64,000 nucleotides of DNA from Luteococcus sp048595755. Its GTDB lineage: Bacteria > Actinomycetota > Actinomycetes > Propionibacteriales > Propionibacteriaceae. A program made the translations under genes and the position numbers. The stretch is taken from the NCBI RefSeq assembly GCF_048595755.1, contig NZ_CP184360.1, positions 2,108,001 through 2,172,000 of the forward strand, written 5' to 3'. Shown here in pieces: positions 38,868 through 48,279 of the stretch. Position 1 is the stretch's first letter. Each line of letters starts with the position of its first letter. A model generated the notes under the pieces. That model was not told the DNA's origin, did no database searches, and was given only the letters and a program-made list of their open reading frames with translations.

Positions 38868-38883
38868 GGGTCCGATCGGACCC
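38868..38883 (+). promoter_or_regulatory. perfect 16-bp palindrome before the secreted peptidase gene
   Basis: GGGTCCGATCGGACCC lies 8 nt before the AAGGAG of the next gene. It could be an operator or an RNA hairpin limiting translation. A shorter palindrome, TGACAGTGTCA, lies at 38834-38844. Confidence 0.45.
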
Positions 38884-38901
38884 TCGTCGCCAAGGAGACA
38901 C

Positions 38902-40728
38902 ATGTCATCACGAAAGCATCGTGCGGCTGTTGTGACTGCTGTGGGAGCTGCCGCTGGGCTGGTGGCCGGCCTCAGCCCGACGGGCGCCACCCAGGCCGTC
39001 GCGGTCCCGCCGCAACGATCGGCGAAGGAAACCGCCGCCGTGCAGGCCATCAAGAATCCTCGAGTCGCCTGGCGACGCTGCGCGCCCGGGCTGCAGTGCG
39101 GTGAGCTCACCGTGCCATTGGACTACCAGGATCTGGACAAGGGCGTCATCAAGCTGCCGATCACCCGCCGTCCCGCAGACCAGCCGAAGCGCAGGATCGG
39201 CTCGCTGTTCACCAATCCGGGAGGCCCTGGTGGGCCGGCCACCCAGACAGTGCCCTACTTCTCCGAAGTGGTCGGCAGTGAGGTCAGGGCTCGCTTCGAC
39301 GTGGTGGGGTTGGCTCCCCGAGGCGTCGAAGGGGAGGACTACGCCCTGTGCGAGGGGGATCTGCCCGGCGCCGACGATGCCGTGGCGAGGCTGACCTACC
39401 CGCTCAACGCCGACGAGGCGAACAGCCTGCTGGCCGGCGACGAGAAGATGCGCAAGGCCTGTGCGAAGGGCCCCGAGATCCTCAAGCACATGTCCACCGC
39501 CGACGTGGCGCGCGACATGGACCTGGCCCGTCGGGCACTGGGTGACAAGAAGCTCACCTACTACGGCGTCTCCTATGGCAGTTACCTGGGAGCCACCTAT
39601 GCGGCGATGTTCCCCGGGAAGATCCGGGCCCTGGTGGTTGATGGGGTGCTCGACCCGGTTGCCTGGTCCACCGGCCACGGCAGGGAGGGCACTGCGATCC
39701 CGGTGACCGAACGCATCCTGTCCGGCCAGGGCGCGAAGCAGGCCTTCGAGGCGCTGCTCGACGAGTGCGAGCGGGTGGGCACGTCGCGCTGCCCGGAGGC
39801 GGGAACCCTGCGCCGTGACTGGCACGCCATCATGGCAGCGCTGGCGGATGGCCCGGTGGACCTGGGCGAGGACGTGGTGCTGCGTGAGGACGACGTGGTG
39901 GGCATGGTCACCACGATCCTCTACAGCTACGAGGAGGCCGGCATGCTGCCCCAGAGCCTGCACGGCCTGGCCACCCAACTGGGTGTGCTGGCGAATGCGC
40001 AGACGATGCAGGCTTCCTCCAAGCGCGCCGAGGCCCGCAACAAGGCCCGCAAGGCGGAGGCCGAGCAGAAGGCGCGAGCGGCCCTCCAGGACCTGCGGGA
40101 ATCGGCCAGCGAGGCCGAACGCAGCAGGCCGGCGGGCAAGGCCAAGCAGACCGGGGCGAAGGTCTCGCAGGCGGCGCAGCAGTCCTCACGTGCCCAGCAG
40201 GGCCGCCGAGGTCCGGGCTTCGTGCCCTTGGAAGGGCCTGCCGTCGGCGGCACGGAGGAGGAGCCTCCCGCGGGACCGATGCGCTATGACGCGAGCTTCC
40301 ACGGCGTGCTGTGCAGCGACAGCGTCAACCCCTCATCTCCCTCGGCCTGGCTGGCCGCCAACCAGCGGGTGCGGGAGGAGAACGGCGGGTTCGGGCAGCT
40401 GTGGCTGTGGAGCTCCAGTGTCTGTGCGGGCTGGCCGGCCCAGGCCGCGCAGGCCTACCGCGGACCCTTCACCAAGAAGACCTCCGCGCCCGTGCTGGTG
40501 ATGACCTCCGAGTACGACCCGGCCACTCCGGCGAGTGGGGCCCAGGCCTACCGCGGCATGCTCAAGACCTCACGACTGGTGACGGTCAAGGGTGCGTGGG
40601 CACACGCCACCTTGGGGCTCTCGCAGTGTTCCGACAAGATCCGCACCCGCTACCTGGTGACTGGCAAGGCGCCGGCCAGGGACGTGGTCTGCCAGCCCGA
40701 CCATCCGCTGTTCACCCAGCTCGACTGA
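38902..40728 (+). CDS. secreted alpha/beta-hydrolase, tripeptidyl aminopeptidase-like
   Basis: The 608-residue protein has a signal peptide (MSSRKHRAAVVTAVGAAAGL, cleavage around ATQA-VAV) and a hydrolase of the SlpD/E tripeptidyl-aminopeptidase family. The catalytic Ser is in YYGVSYGSYLGATYA, the Asp in TSEYDPATPASG and the His in GAWAHATLGLSQ. Residues about 370-455 are an inserted helical, Ala/Lys/Arg/Glu-rich segment (SKRAEARNKARKAEAEQKAR) unlike the rest and probably a flexible arm or coiled coil. AAGGAG 4 nt before the ATG fixes the start; the frame is open upstream to 38833. Confidence 0.88.
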   Translation: MSSRKHRAAVVTAVGAAAGLVAGLSPTGATQAVAVPPQRSAKETAAVQAIKNPRVAWRRCAPGLQCGELTVPLDYQDLDKGVIKLPITRRPADQPKRRIGSLFTNPGGPGGPATQTVPYFSEVVGSEVRARFDVVGLAPRGVEGEDYALCEGDLPGADDAVARLTYPLNADEANSLLAGDEKMRKACAKGPEILKHMSTADVARDMDLARRALGDKKLTYYGVSYGSYLGATYAAMFPGKIRALVVDGVLDPVAWSTGHGREGTAIPVTERILSGQGAKQAFEALLDECERVGTSRCPEAGTLRRDWHAIMAALADGPVDLGEDVVLREDDVVGMVTTILYSYEEAGMLPQSLHGLATQLGVLANAQTMQASSKRAEARNKARKAEAEQKARAALQDLRESASEAERSRPAGKAKQTGAKVSQAAQQSSRAQQGRRGPGFVPLEGPAVGGTEEEPPAGPMRYDASFHGVLCSDSVNPSSPSAWLAANQRVREENGGFGQLWLWSSSVCAGWPAQAAQAYRGPFTKKTSAPVLVMTSEYDPATPASGAQAYRGMLKTSRLVTVKGAWAHATLGLSQCSDKIRTRYLVTGKAPARDVVCQPDHPLFTQLD

Positions 40729-40755
40729 TTCCTGCAGCAGCTCCCCGCACGACAG

Positions 40756-40791
40756 CACGGCCCCGGTTCCCGCGAGGGAGCCGGGGCCGTG
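40756..40791. terminator. bidirectional terminator between the peptidase gene and cysK
   Basis: CACGGCCCCGG (40756-40766) pairs with CCGGGGCCGTG (40781-40791), with TCCC/GGGA pairing inside. Confidence 0.85.
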
Positions 40792-40805
40792 TGGTGATTC
40801 GGGGA

Positions 40806-41732
40806 TCAGCCCATCAGGTCGCTGAACAGCACGGTGGACAGGTAGCGCTCACCGAAGTCGGGCAGCACCACGACGATGGTCTTGCCGGCCATGTCGGGAC
40901 GCTCGGCGATCTGCTTGGCGGCCACCAGCGCGGCGCCCGAGGAGATGCCCACCAGCAGGCCTTCCTCCTTGGCGGCGCGACGAGCCATCTCGATGGCCTC
41001 CTCGCCCTTGACGGAGAGGACCTCGTCGGGAATGTCCTGGTCCAGGGTGTCGGGCACGAAGTTGGCGCCCAGCCCCTGGATCTTGTGCGGGCCTGCCTTG
41101 CCCTCGGTCAGCAGCGGGCTCTCGGCCGGCTCGATGGCGAAGACCTTGACCTCGGCCTTGTTCTCCTTGAGGTACTTGCCGGCGCCCGAGACGGTGCCGC
41201 CGGTGCCCACACCAGCGATGAAGGCGTCGACGCTGCCCTCGGTGTCCTCCCAGATCTCCGGGCCGGTGGTCTTGTAGTGGATCTGCGGGTTGGCCTGGTT
41301 GGCGAACTGGCGGGCCAGGATTCCGCCGCGCTCGGCGGCGATCTCCTCGGCCTTGGCCACCGCACCCTTCATGCCGTCGGCGCCCGGGGTCAGCACGAGC
41401 TCGGCGCCATAGGCACGCAGCAGGGCGCGACGCTCCAGGCTCATCGTCTCGGGCATCGTGAGGACGACGTCGTAACCGCGGGCGGCGCCAACCATGGCCA
41501 GGGCGATGCCGGTGTTGCCACTGGTGCCCTCCACGATGGTGCCGCCGGGCTTGAGCTCACCCGAGGCCTCGGCGGCGTCGATGATGGCCACGCCGATGCG
41601 GTCCTTGACCGAATTGGCCGGGTTGTAGAACTCCAACTTGGCCAGCACGGTGGCGTTGTCACCGGTCAGCTTGTTGATCTTCACCAGCGGGGTTCGGCCC
41701 ACGACTGCGGTCACGTCATCGAAAGTCTTCAT
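40806..41732 (-). CDS. cysK: cysteine synthase A
   Basis: CysK makes L-cysteine from O-acetylserine and sulfide. The 308-residue PLP enzyme has Lys43 in NPANSVKDRIG, the phosphate-binding loop VEGTSGNTGIALAM, and the C-terminal SSGAALVAAKQIAERP. The residue order is that of CysK rather than cystathionine synthase. No cysE gene for the acetylserine partner is adjacent. The 123-bp gap to guaA holds divergent promoters. No leader riboswitch or T-box is seen. Confidence 0.95.
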   Translation of the reverse strand: MKTFDDVTAVVGRTPLVKINKLTGDNATVLAKLEFYNPANSVKDRIGVAIIDAAEASGELKPGGTIVEGTSGNTGIALAMVGAARGYDVVLTMPETMSLERRALLRAYGAELVLTPGADGMKGAVAKAEEIAAERGGILARQFANQANPQIHYKTTGPEIWEDTEGSVDAFIAGVGTGGTVSGAGKYLKENKAEVKVFAIEPAESPLLTEGKAGPHKIQGLGANFVPDTLDQDIPDEVLSVKGEEAIEMARRAAKEEGLLVGISSGAALVAAKQIAERPDMAGKTIVVVLPDFGERYLSTVLFSDLMG

Positions 41733-41842
41733 GCCGGTTCAACCATCTGGTCGGCTGTTTTGTTCCACGTCGCCCGAGAGTTCTTCTGTCGACGGCTGGG
41801 GTGGGCCGGTGGGGGAGCGTGCCGGGACGATCGCGTTTCCCC

Positions 41843-41848
41843 TAGACT
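41843..41848 (+). promoter_or_regulatory. -10 box before guaA
   Basis: TAGACT ends 7 nt before the guaA ATG and no Shine-Dalgarno sequence lies between. It decides the start against the long upstream open frame. Confidence 0.55.
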
Positions 41849-41855
41849 GTGGCCC

Positions 41856-43408
<1,553 letters not shown>

Positions 43409-43425
43409 CTCCCGACACCGTGGCA

Positions 43426-43459
43426 GCGCCCCGCATCTCCGTCTGGAGGTGCGGGGCGC
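43426..43459 (+). terminator. terminator after guaA
   Basis: GCGCCCCGCATCTCC (43426-43440) and GGAGGTGCGGGGCGC (43445-43459) pair with one wobble around GTCT, followed by TTGT. Confidence 0.85.
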
Positions 43460-43468
43460 TTGTCATCT

Positions 43469-43565
43469 CGACGTGCGGAGTCATCAGCGCACGTCTGGCA
43501 GCCCGACGCACGTGCTGCAGCGCGTGCGCCTGCGTTCACGACGTGCGGCGTTGACCGCGCACGTG
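43469..43565. repeat. two copies of a 27-bp element with inverted ends (family 3)
   Basis: CGACGTGCGGAGTCATCAG, then CGCACGTC (43469-43495), and CGACGTGCGGCGTTGACCG, then CGCACGTG (43539-43565). Each copy has GACGTGCG and CGCACGTN ends. Copies are in the same orientation and 70 bp apart; the GC/GT-rich sequence between them also contains ACGCACGTGC. Confidence 0.65.
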
Positions 43566-43568
43566 AAA

Positions 43569-43597
43569 GTGCCCGCCCCACGAGGTGGGACGGGCAC
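43569..43597. terminator. terminator downstream of the PspC gene
   Basis: GTGCCCGCCCCAC (43569-43581) pairs with GTGGGACGGGCAC (43585-43597) with one mismatch and a 3-nt loop. Confidence 0.75.
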
Positions 43598-43614
43598 TGG
43601 GCATTGGGTGAAGG

Positions 43615-43941
43615 TCAGTTGCGAGGATCCTCATAGGGATTGAAGACATCCTGGGGACGCTCGGCGCTGGGGGCTTGGTTCTTCTTGGCGTCATTGCTGG
43701 CCTTCCACTGCTTGGCCTGGTCGACCAGCCCGTCGACGGCCGCTCGGTCGGAGCCCTCCTCCGGCATCAGCAGCCAGGCGAGCGGGTAGATCCACAGGCT
43801 CACCCCACCGAAGACGATGGCGATGAAGGTGACTGCACGGACCAGCCCCACATCCACCTTGAGGTAACGGGCGATTCCGGAGCAGACGCCGGCGATCATG
43901 CGGTCGTCGACCGGTCGGACGAGGTTCGGGATGAGTGCCAT
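43615..43941 (-). CDS. small PspC-domain membrane protein
   Basis: The 108-residue protein has a PspC fold: RPVDDRMIAGVCSGIARYL and the membrane helix VTFIAIVFGGVSLWIYPLAWLLMP, then a charged tail. PspC proteins sense envelope stress. It diverges from a histidine kinase gene that carries its own PspC domain, and its sequence matches the PspC module there, so it is probably a stand-alone partner or modulator. AAGGAG in good position sets the start. Two-protein PspC pairs around a kinase are a recurring actinobacterial arrangement. Confidence 0.87.
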   Translation of the reverse strand: MALIPNLVRPVDDRMIAGVCSGIARYLKVDVGLVRAVTFIAIVFGGVSLWIYPLAWLLMPEEGSDRAAVDGLVDQAKQWKASNDAKKNQAPSAERPQDVFNPYEDPRN

Positions 43942-44159
43942 GACGCTTTCTCCTTGAGATCGCAGGGCGTGGGGCCCTGCTCCAGTGGTGGCGACGGCCG
44001 GGTGAGGCCGTCGCCGAGGGTTACTACCTGCTGTGTGCCTCTGCCTTCAATCCTGCCCTCACAACGGGCTCGATGCCATCGGGTACAACCCTGAACAAGG
44101 CCCGGACCGTGGCTCAGGGGCTGGCGCCAGGCCCGCGCGCGTGTGACCCTTGGAGCACG

Positions 44160-45563
44160 ATGTCATCGTCCAGTTCCGCAGGGCAGCCCGCCCAGCCGCC
44201 CGCCTCCGACCCCGTCGGCTCGTCGCCGGGTGATTCGGCGTCCCCGGAGTTGAGATCCCCGGAGTTGAGATCCCCGGAGTTGAGGTCCCCGGAGTTGAGA
44301 CAGCGGCAGCAGACGCAGGACCTGCCGCGTGCGGTGCGAGACCAGGAGCAGGCCTGGCTCGGGGGAGTCTGTGCCGGGATCGCCAGCCACCTGGGCTGGC
44401 CAGTGCTGCTGGTGCGTGGCGGCTTCGTGGTGCTGGGTGGCATGCAGATGATCGGCATCCTGCTCTACGGCCTGTTGTGGATGCTCATGCCCGGGCAGGA
44501 CGAGAAACCCACCGCGGAAACGGCGCAGGCCCCGGGCCTGGAGTCTGCCCAGCGCCGCGGGATGCGAGGCCCGTCGTCCGCGGTGCAGCGTGCGCGACGT
44601 GACAGCGCGGCCGTGGGGGCCCTGACCCTGCTCAGCGGTGGCGTCGTCCTGCTGGCGCACCGCTTTGGGATGGGGCCCTCCACGGCCCTGTTCTGGCCCT
44701 TGGCCTTCGCCGCCGTGGGTCTGGCAATCGTGTGGCGCCAGGCCGACGCCCCCCGCCCCGACGAGGACGATCTGGCCAGCGGACCGCTCACCAGGCTGGT
44801 GCTGGGACGTGGCTGGGCGGAGCTACTGCGCATGGTGGTGGGCTTCGGCCTGGTGGGCACCTCGATCTCGCTGGTGGCCGTGAGCCAGATCGGTGTGCAG
44901 CAGTTGCCCGTCGTGCTGGGGTTCTCGGCCCTGATGCTGCTGGGTGTGGCGATCGCGGCCGCGCCCTGGGTCACTCGCTGGCGTCGTGCCTCACGAGCTG
45001 CCCAGGAGCGACAACTGCTGGACCAGGCGCGGGCCGACATGGCCGCGCACCTGCACGACTCGGTGCTGCAGACCCTGGCCCTGATCCAGCGGCAGTCGGA
45101 CGACCCCAAGCAGGTGGCCGCGCTGGCGCGACGCCAGGAGCGCGAGCTGCGCAGTTGGCTCTACGGCGAGCAGCCGACCGACGCCTCCCTCAAGGCGGCA
45201 CTGACCCGGGCCGCCGCCGAGATCGAGGCCGAGCGCGGCGTGGACGTGGAATTGGTGTGCGTGGGCGACGTCGAGACCACCAGCAGCACCGATGCGGTGG
45301 TCCGCGCTGCCCGGGAGGCCATGATGAATGCCGCCAAGCACTCGGGTGCTCCGCGCGTCGACGTCTTCTGCGAGGTGGAGGCGGGCCGGGTGGAGGTCTT
45401 TGTGCGCGACCGCGGCGCGGGCTTCACCATGGACGAGATCGGCGATGACAGGATGGGGGTACGACGTTCCATCGTCGAACGCATGGAGCGTCACGGCGGC
45501 AGCGCCCGGATCAGGACCGCCCCCGGTGAGGGCACCGAGATCCGACTCGTCATGGAGATCTGA
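44160..45563 (+). CDS. PspC-domain sensor histidine kinase
   Basis: The 467-residue kinase starts with a Ser/Pro-rich cytoplasmic region (about 1-60) containing four SPELR repeats, then a PspC domain (EQAWLGGVCAGIASHLGWPV) and about five further membrane helices. The cytoplasmic kinase has the dimerisation helix DMAAHLHDSVLQTLALIQ with the phospho-His in HLHD and a HATPase domain ending with RSIVERMERHGGSARIRTAP. It should phosphorylate the LuxR regulator next to it. The ATG at 44160 follows GGAG. PspC fused to a kinase suggests membrane-stress sensing. Confidence 0.9.
   Translation: MSSSSSAGQPAQPPASDPVGSSPGDSASPELRSPELRSPELRSPELRQRQQTQDLPRAVRDQEQAWLGGVCAGIASHLGWPVLLVRGGFVVLGGMQMIGILLYGLLWMLMPGQDEKPTAETAQAPGLESAQRRGMRGPSSAVQRARRDSAAVGALTLLSGGVVLLAHRFGMGPSTALFWPLAFAAVGLAIVWRQADAPRPDEDDLASGPLTRLVLGRGWAELLRMVVGFGLVGTSISLVAVSQIGVQQLPVVLGFSALMLLGVAIAAAPWVTRWRRASRAAQERQLLDQARADMAAHLHDSVLQTLALIQRQSDDPKQVAALARRQERELRSWLYGEQPTDASLKAALTRAAAEIEAERGVDVELVCVGDVETTSSTDAVVRAAREAMMNAAKHSGAPRVDVFCEVEAGRVEVFVRDRGAGFTMDEIGDDRMGVRRSIVERMERHGGSARIRTAPGEGTEIRLVMEI
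44242..44301 (+). repeat. four 15-bp tandem repeats in the PspC kinase gene
   Basis: TCCCCGGAGTTGAGA is repeated four times (44242, 44257, 44272, 44287), one with a single change, encoding four SPELR units without frameshift. Confidence 0.93.
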
Positions 45564-45574
45564 GAGGACCCGGC

Positions 45575-46270
45575 ATGGACAGCGAGACCACCCCGACGCC
45601 CCAGGCGCCCGAGACGCAGCCCGCAGGGCCGCGGCGCATCGTGCTGGTGGACGACCATGCGATGTTCCGGGCGGGGGTGCGTCACGAGTTGGGCGCCTCG
45701 CCCCGCGTCGAGATCGTCGGCGAGGGTGAGGACGTCGCCACCTCGGTGGCCGCCATCGTGGCCACCGAACCCGACGTGGTGCTGCTCGACGTCCACCTGC
45801 CGGGTGGCGGCGGGGCAGAGGTGGTCAAGCAGGTGCACGCCACCCATCCCGGGATCCGCTTCCTGGCGTTGAGCGTGTCCGACGCCGCGGAGGACGTCAT
45901 CGGCGTGATCCGCGCCGGGGCGCGCGGCTACGTGACCAAGTCCATCTCCAGCGACGAGCTGCTGGAGGCCATCGATCGTGTGGCGGGTGGCGATGCCGTC
46001 TTCTCGCCGCGGTTGGCCGGTTTCGTGCTGGACGCCTTCAGCGGGTCGATCGACGTGGCGAGCATCGACGAGGACCTCGACCGGCTCAGCGCCCGGGAGC
46101 GCGAGGTGCTGAAGCTGATCGCCCGCGGCTATGCGTACAAGGAAGTGGCGCGTGAGTTGTTCATCTCGGTGAAGACCGTCGAGACCCACGTCTCGAGCGT
46201 GCTGCGCAAGCTGCAGCTGTCGAACCGGCACCAGCTCACCAAGTGGGCCACCGACCGCAAACTGGTCTGA
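45575..46270 (+). CDS. LuxR family response regulator of the PspC kinase
   Basis: The 231-residue regulator has an N-terminal tail of about 20 residues, a receiver domain (Asp26-Asp27 acidic pair, phospho-Asp72 in VVLLDVHLPGG) and a LuxR DNA-binding domain (LSAREREVLKLIARGYAYKEV, then VETHVSSVLRKLQLSNRHQ). It begins 11 nt after the kinase stop. Genes likely controlled are the two PspC genes on either side, and its operator may lie in the 43942-44159 divergent region. Confidence 0.93.
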   Translation: MDSETTPTPQAPETQPAGPRRIVLVDDHAMFRAGVRHELGASPRVEIVGEGEDVATSVAAIVATEPDVVLLDVHLPGGGGAEVVKQVHATHPGIRFLALSVSDAAEDVIGVIRAGARGYVTKSISSDELLEAIDRVAGGDAVFSPRLAGFVLDAFSGSIDVASIDEDLDRLSAREREVLKLIARGYAYKEVARELFISVKTVETHVSSVLRKLQLSNRHQLTKWATDRKLV

Positions 46271-46276
46271 GCGGTC

Positions 46277-46459
46277 TCAGCGGCCTCGACTGCTGAGCAC
46301 CAGTCCGAGGATTCCCAGCAGGATCAGCACGAAGGGCGCGCCCAGCAGTACCTGGTGCACTGGCACGTGGTGGCCCGTGCCGTCCCACAGCAGCAGGCCC
46401 GCAGCCAGGGCGAAGGCGATGCCCCACAGCAGGGCGCCCAGGTCACGACGATCATCCAT
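46277..46459 (-). CDS. 60-residue two-helix membrane protein
   Basis: The product has two membrane helices, LLWGIAFALAAGLLLWDG and APFVLILLGILGLVLSS, and a basic end. Its start lies within the last codons of the upstream PspC gene, so it is made by translational coupling. It may be a small modulator of the PspC proteins; there is no known family that I recognise. Confidence 0.72.
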   Translation of the reverse strand: MDDRRDLGALLWGIAFALAAGLLLWDGTGHHVPVHQVLLGAPFVLILLGILGLVLSSRGR

Positions 46460-47756
46460 GGTCGACCTCCGCAGCAGATCCCTGGAGTTCCAGCACGACG
46501 ACCAGCCTCGGTGCCTTGTCGTCGGGACCGCTCTCGGGCCAGGTTCCCGAACTGTCGCCCGCGGTGGCGAAGGGGGGCAGTCGGTCGGAGTCGACCTCGA
46601 GACTCGAGCCAGTGAGCTTGTACTGAACGGCGACGGGCGCGTCCTCGGGCAGCGACAGGGAGACCAGGCTCAGGGTGCCCTTGACCGTCAGTCGAGCGGG
46701 ATGCCGGGGGTCCTGGTCTGAAAGGTCCAGGTCGTCCAGCCGGATCTCCGCCGGGGTGGCGGTCAGTTCCAGCGGCTCGCGGGGCAACTGCGCGACGCTG
46801 GTGTAGTCATGGTCCTGGACTCGCGCGCCCAGCCTGCCGTCGTCGGCCATCGTGACCGGGCTCACTCCGAGCACCAGGCACAGCAGCCCTATGAGCCCCG
46901 CCAGCCGGGGATGCGGAAGTCGGAAGGCCCACGTCGCCAGCAGGGCGACGGCCAGCACTGCGAGCGTGGCGCCCGTGGCCAGTCGCACCGTGCGGGGGCC
47001 GGGGCCGGTCAGGGCGAAGACCAGCATCGCGGCGCCGGTCATGAGCCCAATCACGAGCAGTCCGAAGAGCCAGGAGGCGCGACGAGGGTGCCGTCGTGAC
47101 GAAGCCTGCGCGACGCGTCCGGACGGCGGCCGGGCAGGCGCCAGCACCGGCGGTTGCTGGGGTGATGACAGGGCGGCAGGGGTAGTCGTGGCCCCTGGTT
47201 CGAGGCGCACTGGTTCGACGCCCAGTGGACCTGCATGGGGACTGTGGGCCACCTGCTCGAGGCGGGCGCGCCAGGCCACCACGGCCCGGTGGAAGTCTGC
47301 CTCCGCCGCAGTGGGAATGGTGTGGCCGAGGCCGGGAGCCGGCGGCGTCGCGGGCAGGGCAACCTCGTCGCGGCGGGAACGGCTGCGGTGGGCCAACCAG
47401 ATCACCACGCACAGGACCACGGCGGGGCCGATGCTCCACGCCGTGCTGGAGAGCAGGGGCAGGCAGGCCACGGCGCAGACGGCCAGCATCGTGGAGAAGA
47501 GTCGTTGCGTGGTCCATTGGGCGGTCTGTGGAAACCACCGCGAGACCAGCCGCTCCCGCGCCCCCTCCTGCGGCATCACGGCCCATGCTCCGGCGTAGAG
47601 GACGATGCCCACGCCACTGGCAAGTGCCAGCACGACCGCGGCCACGCGTACCAGCAGGGGATCGATGAACAGCTGACGCGCCAACCCATGACAGACGCCG
47701 GCGATGACGGCGTCGTCCCGGCTGCGGGGCAGCTCGGGCAGGGTGCGTGGATCCAT
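46452..47756 (-). CDS. large PspC-domain membrane protein
   Basis: The 434-residue protein begins MDPRTLPELPRSRDDAVIAG, with PspC signature GVCHGLARQLFIDPLLVRVA. About four further helices follow (SSTAWSIGPAVVLCVVIWLA, WLFGLLVIGLMTGAAMLVFAL), separated by a Pro/Ala-rich loop, then a soluble domain of about 120 residues (PLELTATPAEIRLDDLDLS, then LTVKGTLSLVSLSLPEDAP). The domain could sit outside the cell and report wall or membrane damage. GGAG 4 nt before the ATG at 47756. It converges with the kinase operon, so the cluster holds three PspC proteins. Confidence 0.82.
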   Translation of the reverse strand: MDPRTLPELPRSRDDAVIAGVCHGLARQLFIDPLLVRVAAVVLALASGVGIVLYAGAWAVMPQEGARERLVSRWFPQTAQWTTQRLFSTMLAVCAVACLPLLSSTAWSIGPAVVLCVVIWLAHRSRSRRDEVALPATPPAPGLGHTIPTAAEADFHRAVVAWRARLEQVAHSPHAGPLGVEPVRLEPGATTTPAALSSPQQPPVLAPARPPSGRVAQASSRRHPRRASWLFGLLVIGLMTGAAMLVFALTGPGPRTVRLATGATLAVLAVALLATWAFRLPHPRLAGLIGLLCLVLGVSPVTMADDGRLGARVQDHDYTSVAQLPREPLELTATPAEIRLDDLDLSDQDPRHPARLTVKGTLSLVSLSLPEDAPVAVQYKLTGSSLEVDSDRLPPFATAGDSSGTWPESGPDDKAPRLVVVLELQGSAAEVDHG

Positions 47757-47852
47757 GGTCTCCATCTTGCGCTGCGCGGAGCCCGGATGCATCAGGTCTT
47801 TCCCTGAGTCCGACCCGAACCTCGTGCTCCAGTGACGGGGAGGGGGACAAGG

Positions 47853-47888
47853 CAACAGGGCCCCGGCCAGAAGGCCGGGACCCTGTTG
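47853..47888. terminator. terminator downstream of the GlsB-like gene
   Basis: CAACAGGGCCCCGGCC (47853-47868) pairs with GGCCGGGACCCTGTTG (47873-47888) with one mismatch. Confidence 0.85.
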
Positions 47889-47917
47889 GATCTTGTTGGG
47901 GAAGGTAGAAGGTCAGA

Positions 47918-48181
47918 TCAGACGCGCTTGCGGCCGGTGACGGCGCCCCAGATGCCCAGGACGATCAGCGAACCGACGATGGCGAGCAGCCACGACCGGA
48001 GGTCGAAGAAGCCGCCCAGCGAGACGTTGAGGAGCAGCGATCCGAGCCAACCGCCCAGGATCGCGCCGACGACACCCAGGATCATGGTGACGAACCAACC
48101 GCCACCCTGCTCACCCGGCATGATCGCCTTGGCAATGGCACCGGCAATGAGGCCGAGAACAATGAATGCAATGAATCCCAT
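47918..48181 (-). CDS. GlsB/YeaQ/YmgE family stress-response membrane protein
   Basis: The 87-residue protein is the small two- to three-helix type of the GlsB/YeaQ family, MGFIAFIVLGLIAGAIAKAI and GGGWFVTMILGVVGAILGGWLG, with a basic C-terminus. Members occur in general-stress regulons of many bacteria; their role is not well defined. The ATG at 48181 gives the family start. An in-frame upstream ATG at 48193 adds MVDD. It is neighbour to the PspC envelope-stress cluster. Confidence 0.88.
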   Translation of the reverse strand: MGFIAFIVLGLIAGAIAKAIMPGEQGGGWFVTMILGVVGAILGGWLGSLLLNVSLGGFFDLRSWLLAIVGSLIVLGIWGAVTGRKRV

Positions 48182-48279
48182 GTCATCGACCATAGATCCT
48201 TGTGGCCGTGTTTGTCGCGCCATTCCACTCGCGGCGAAAACCCCTCACCCCACGGGGTGGAATTGGGGCCCGCCGGTGC

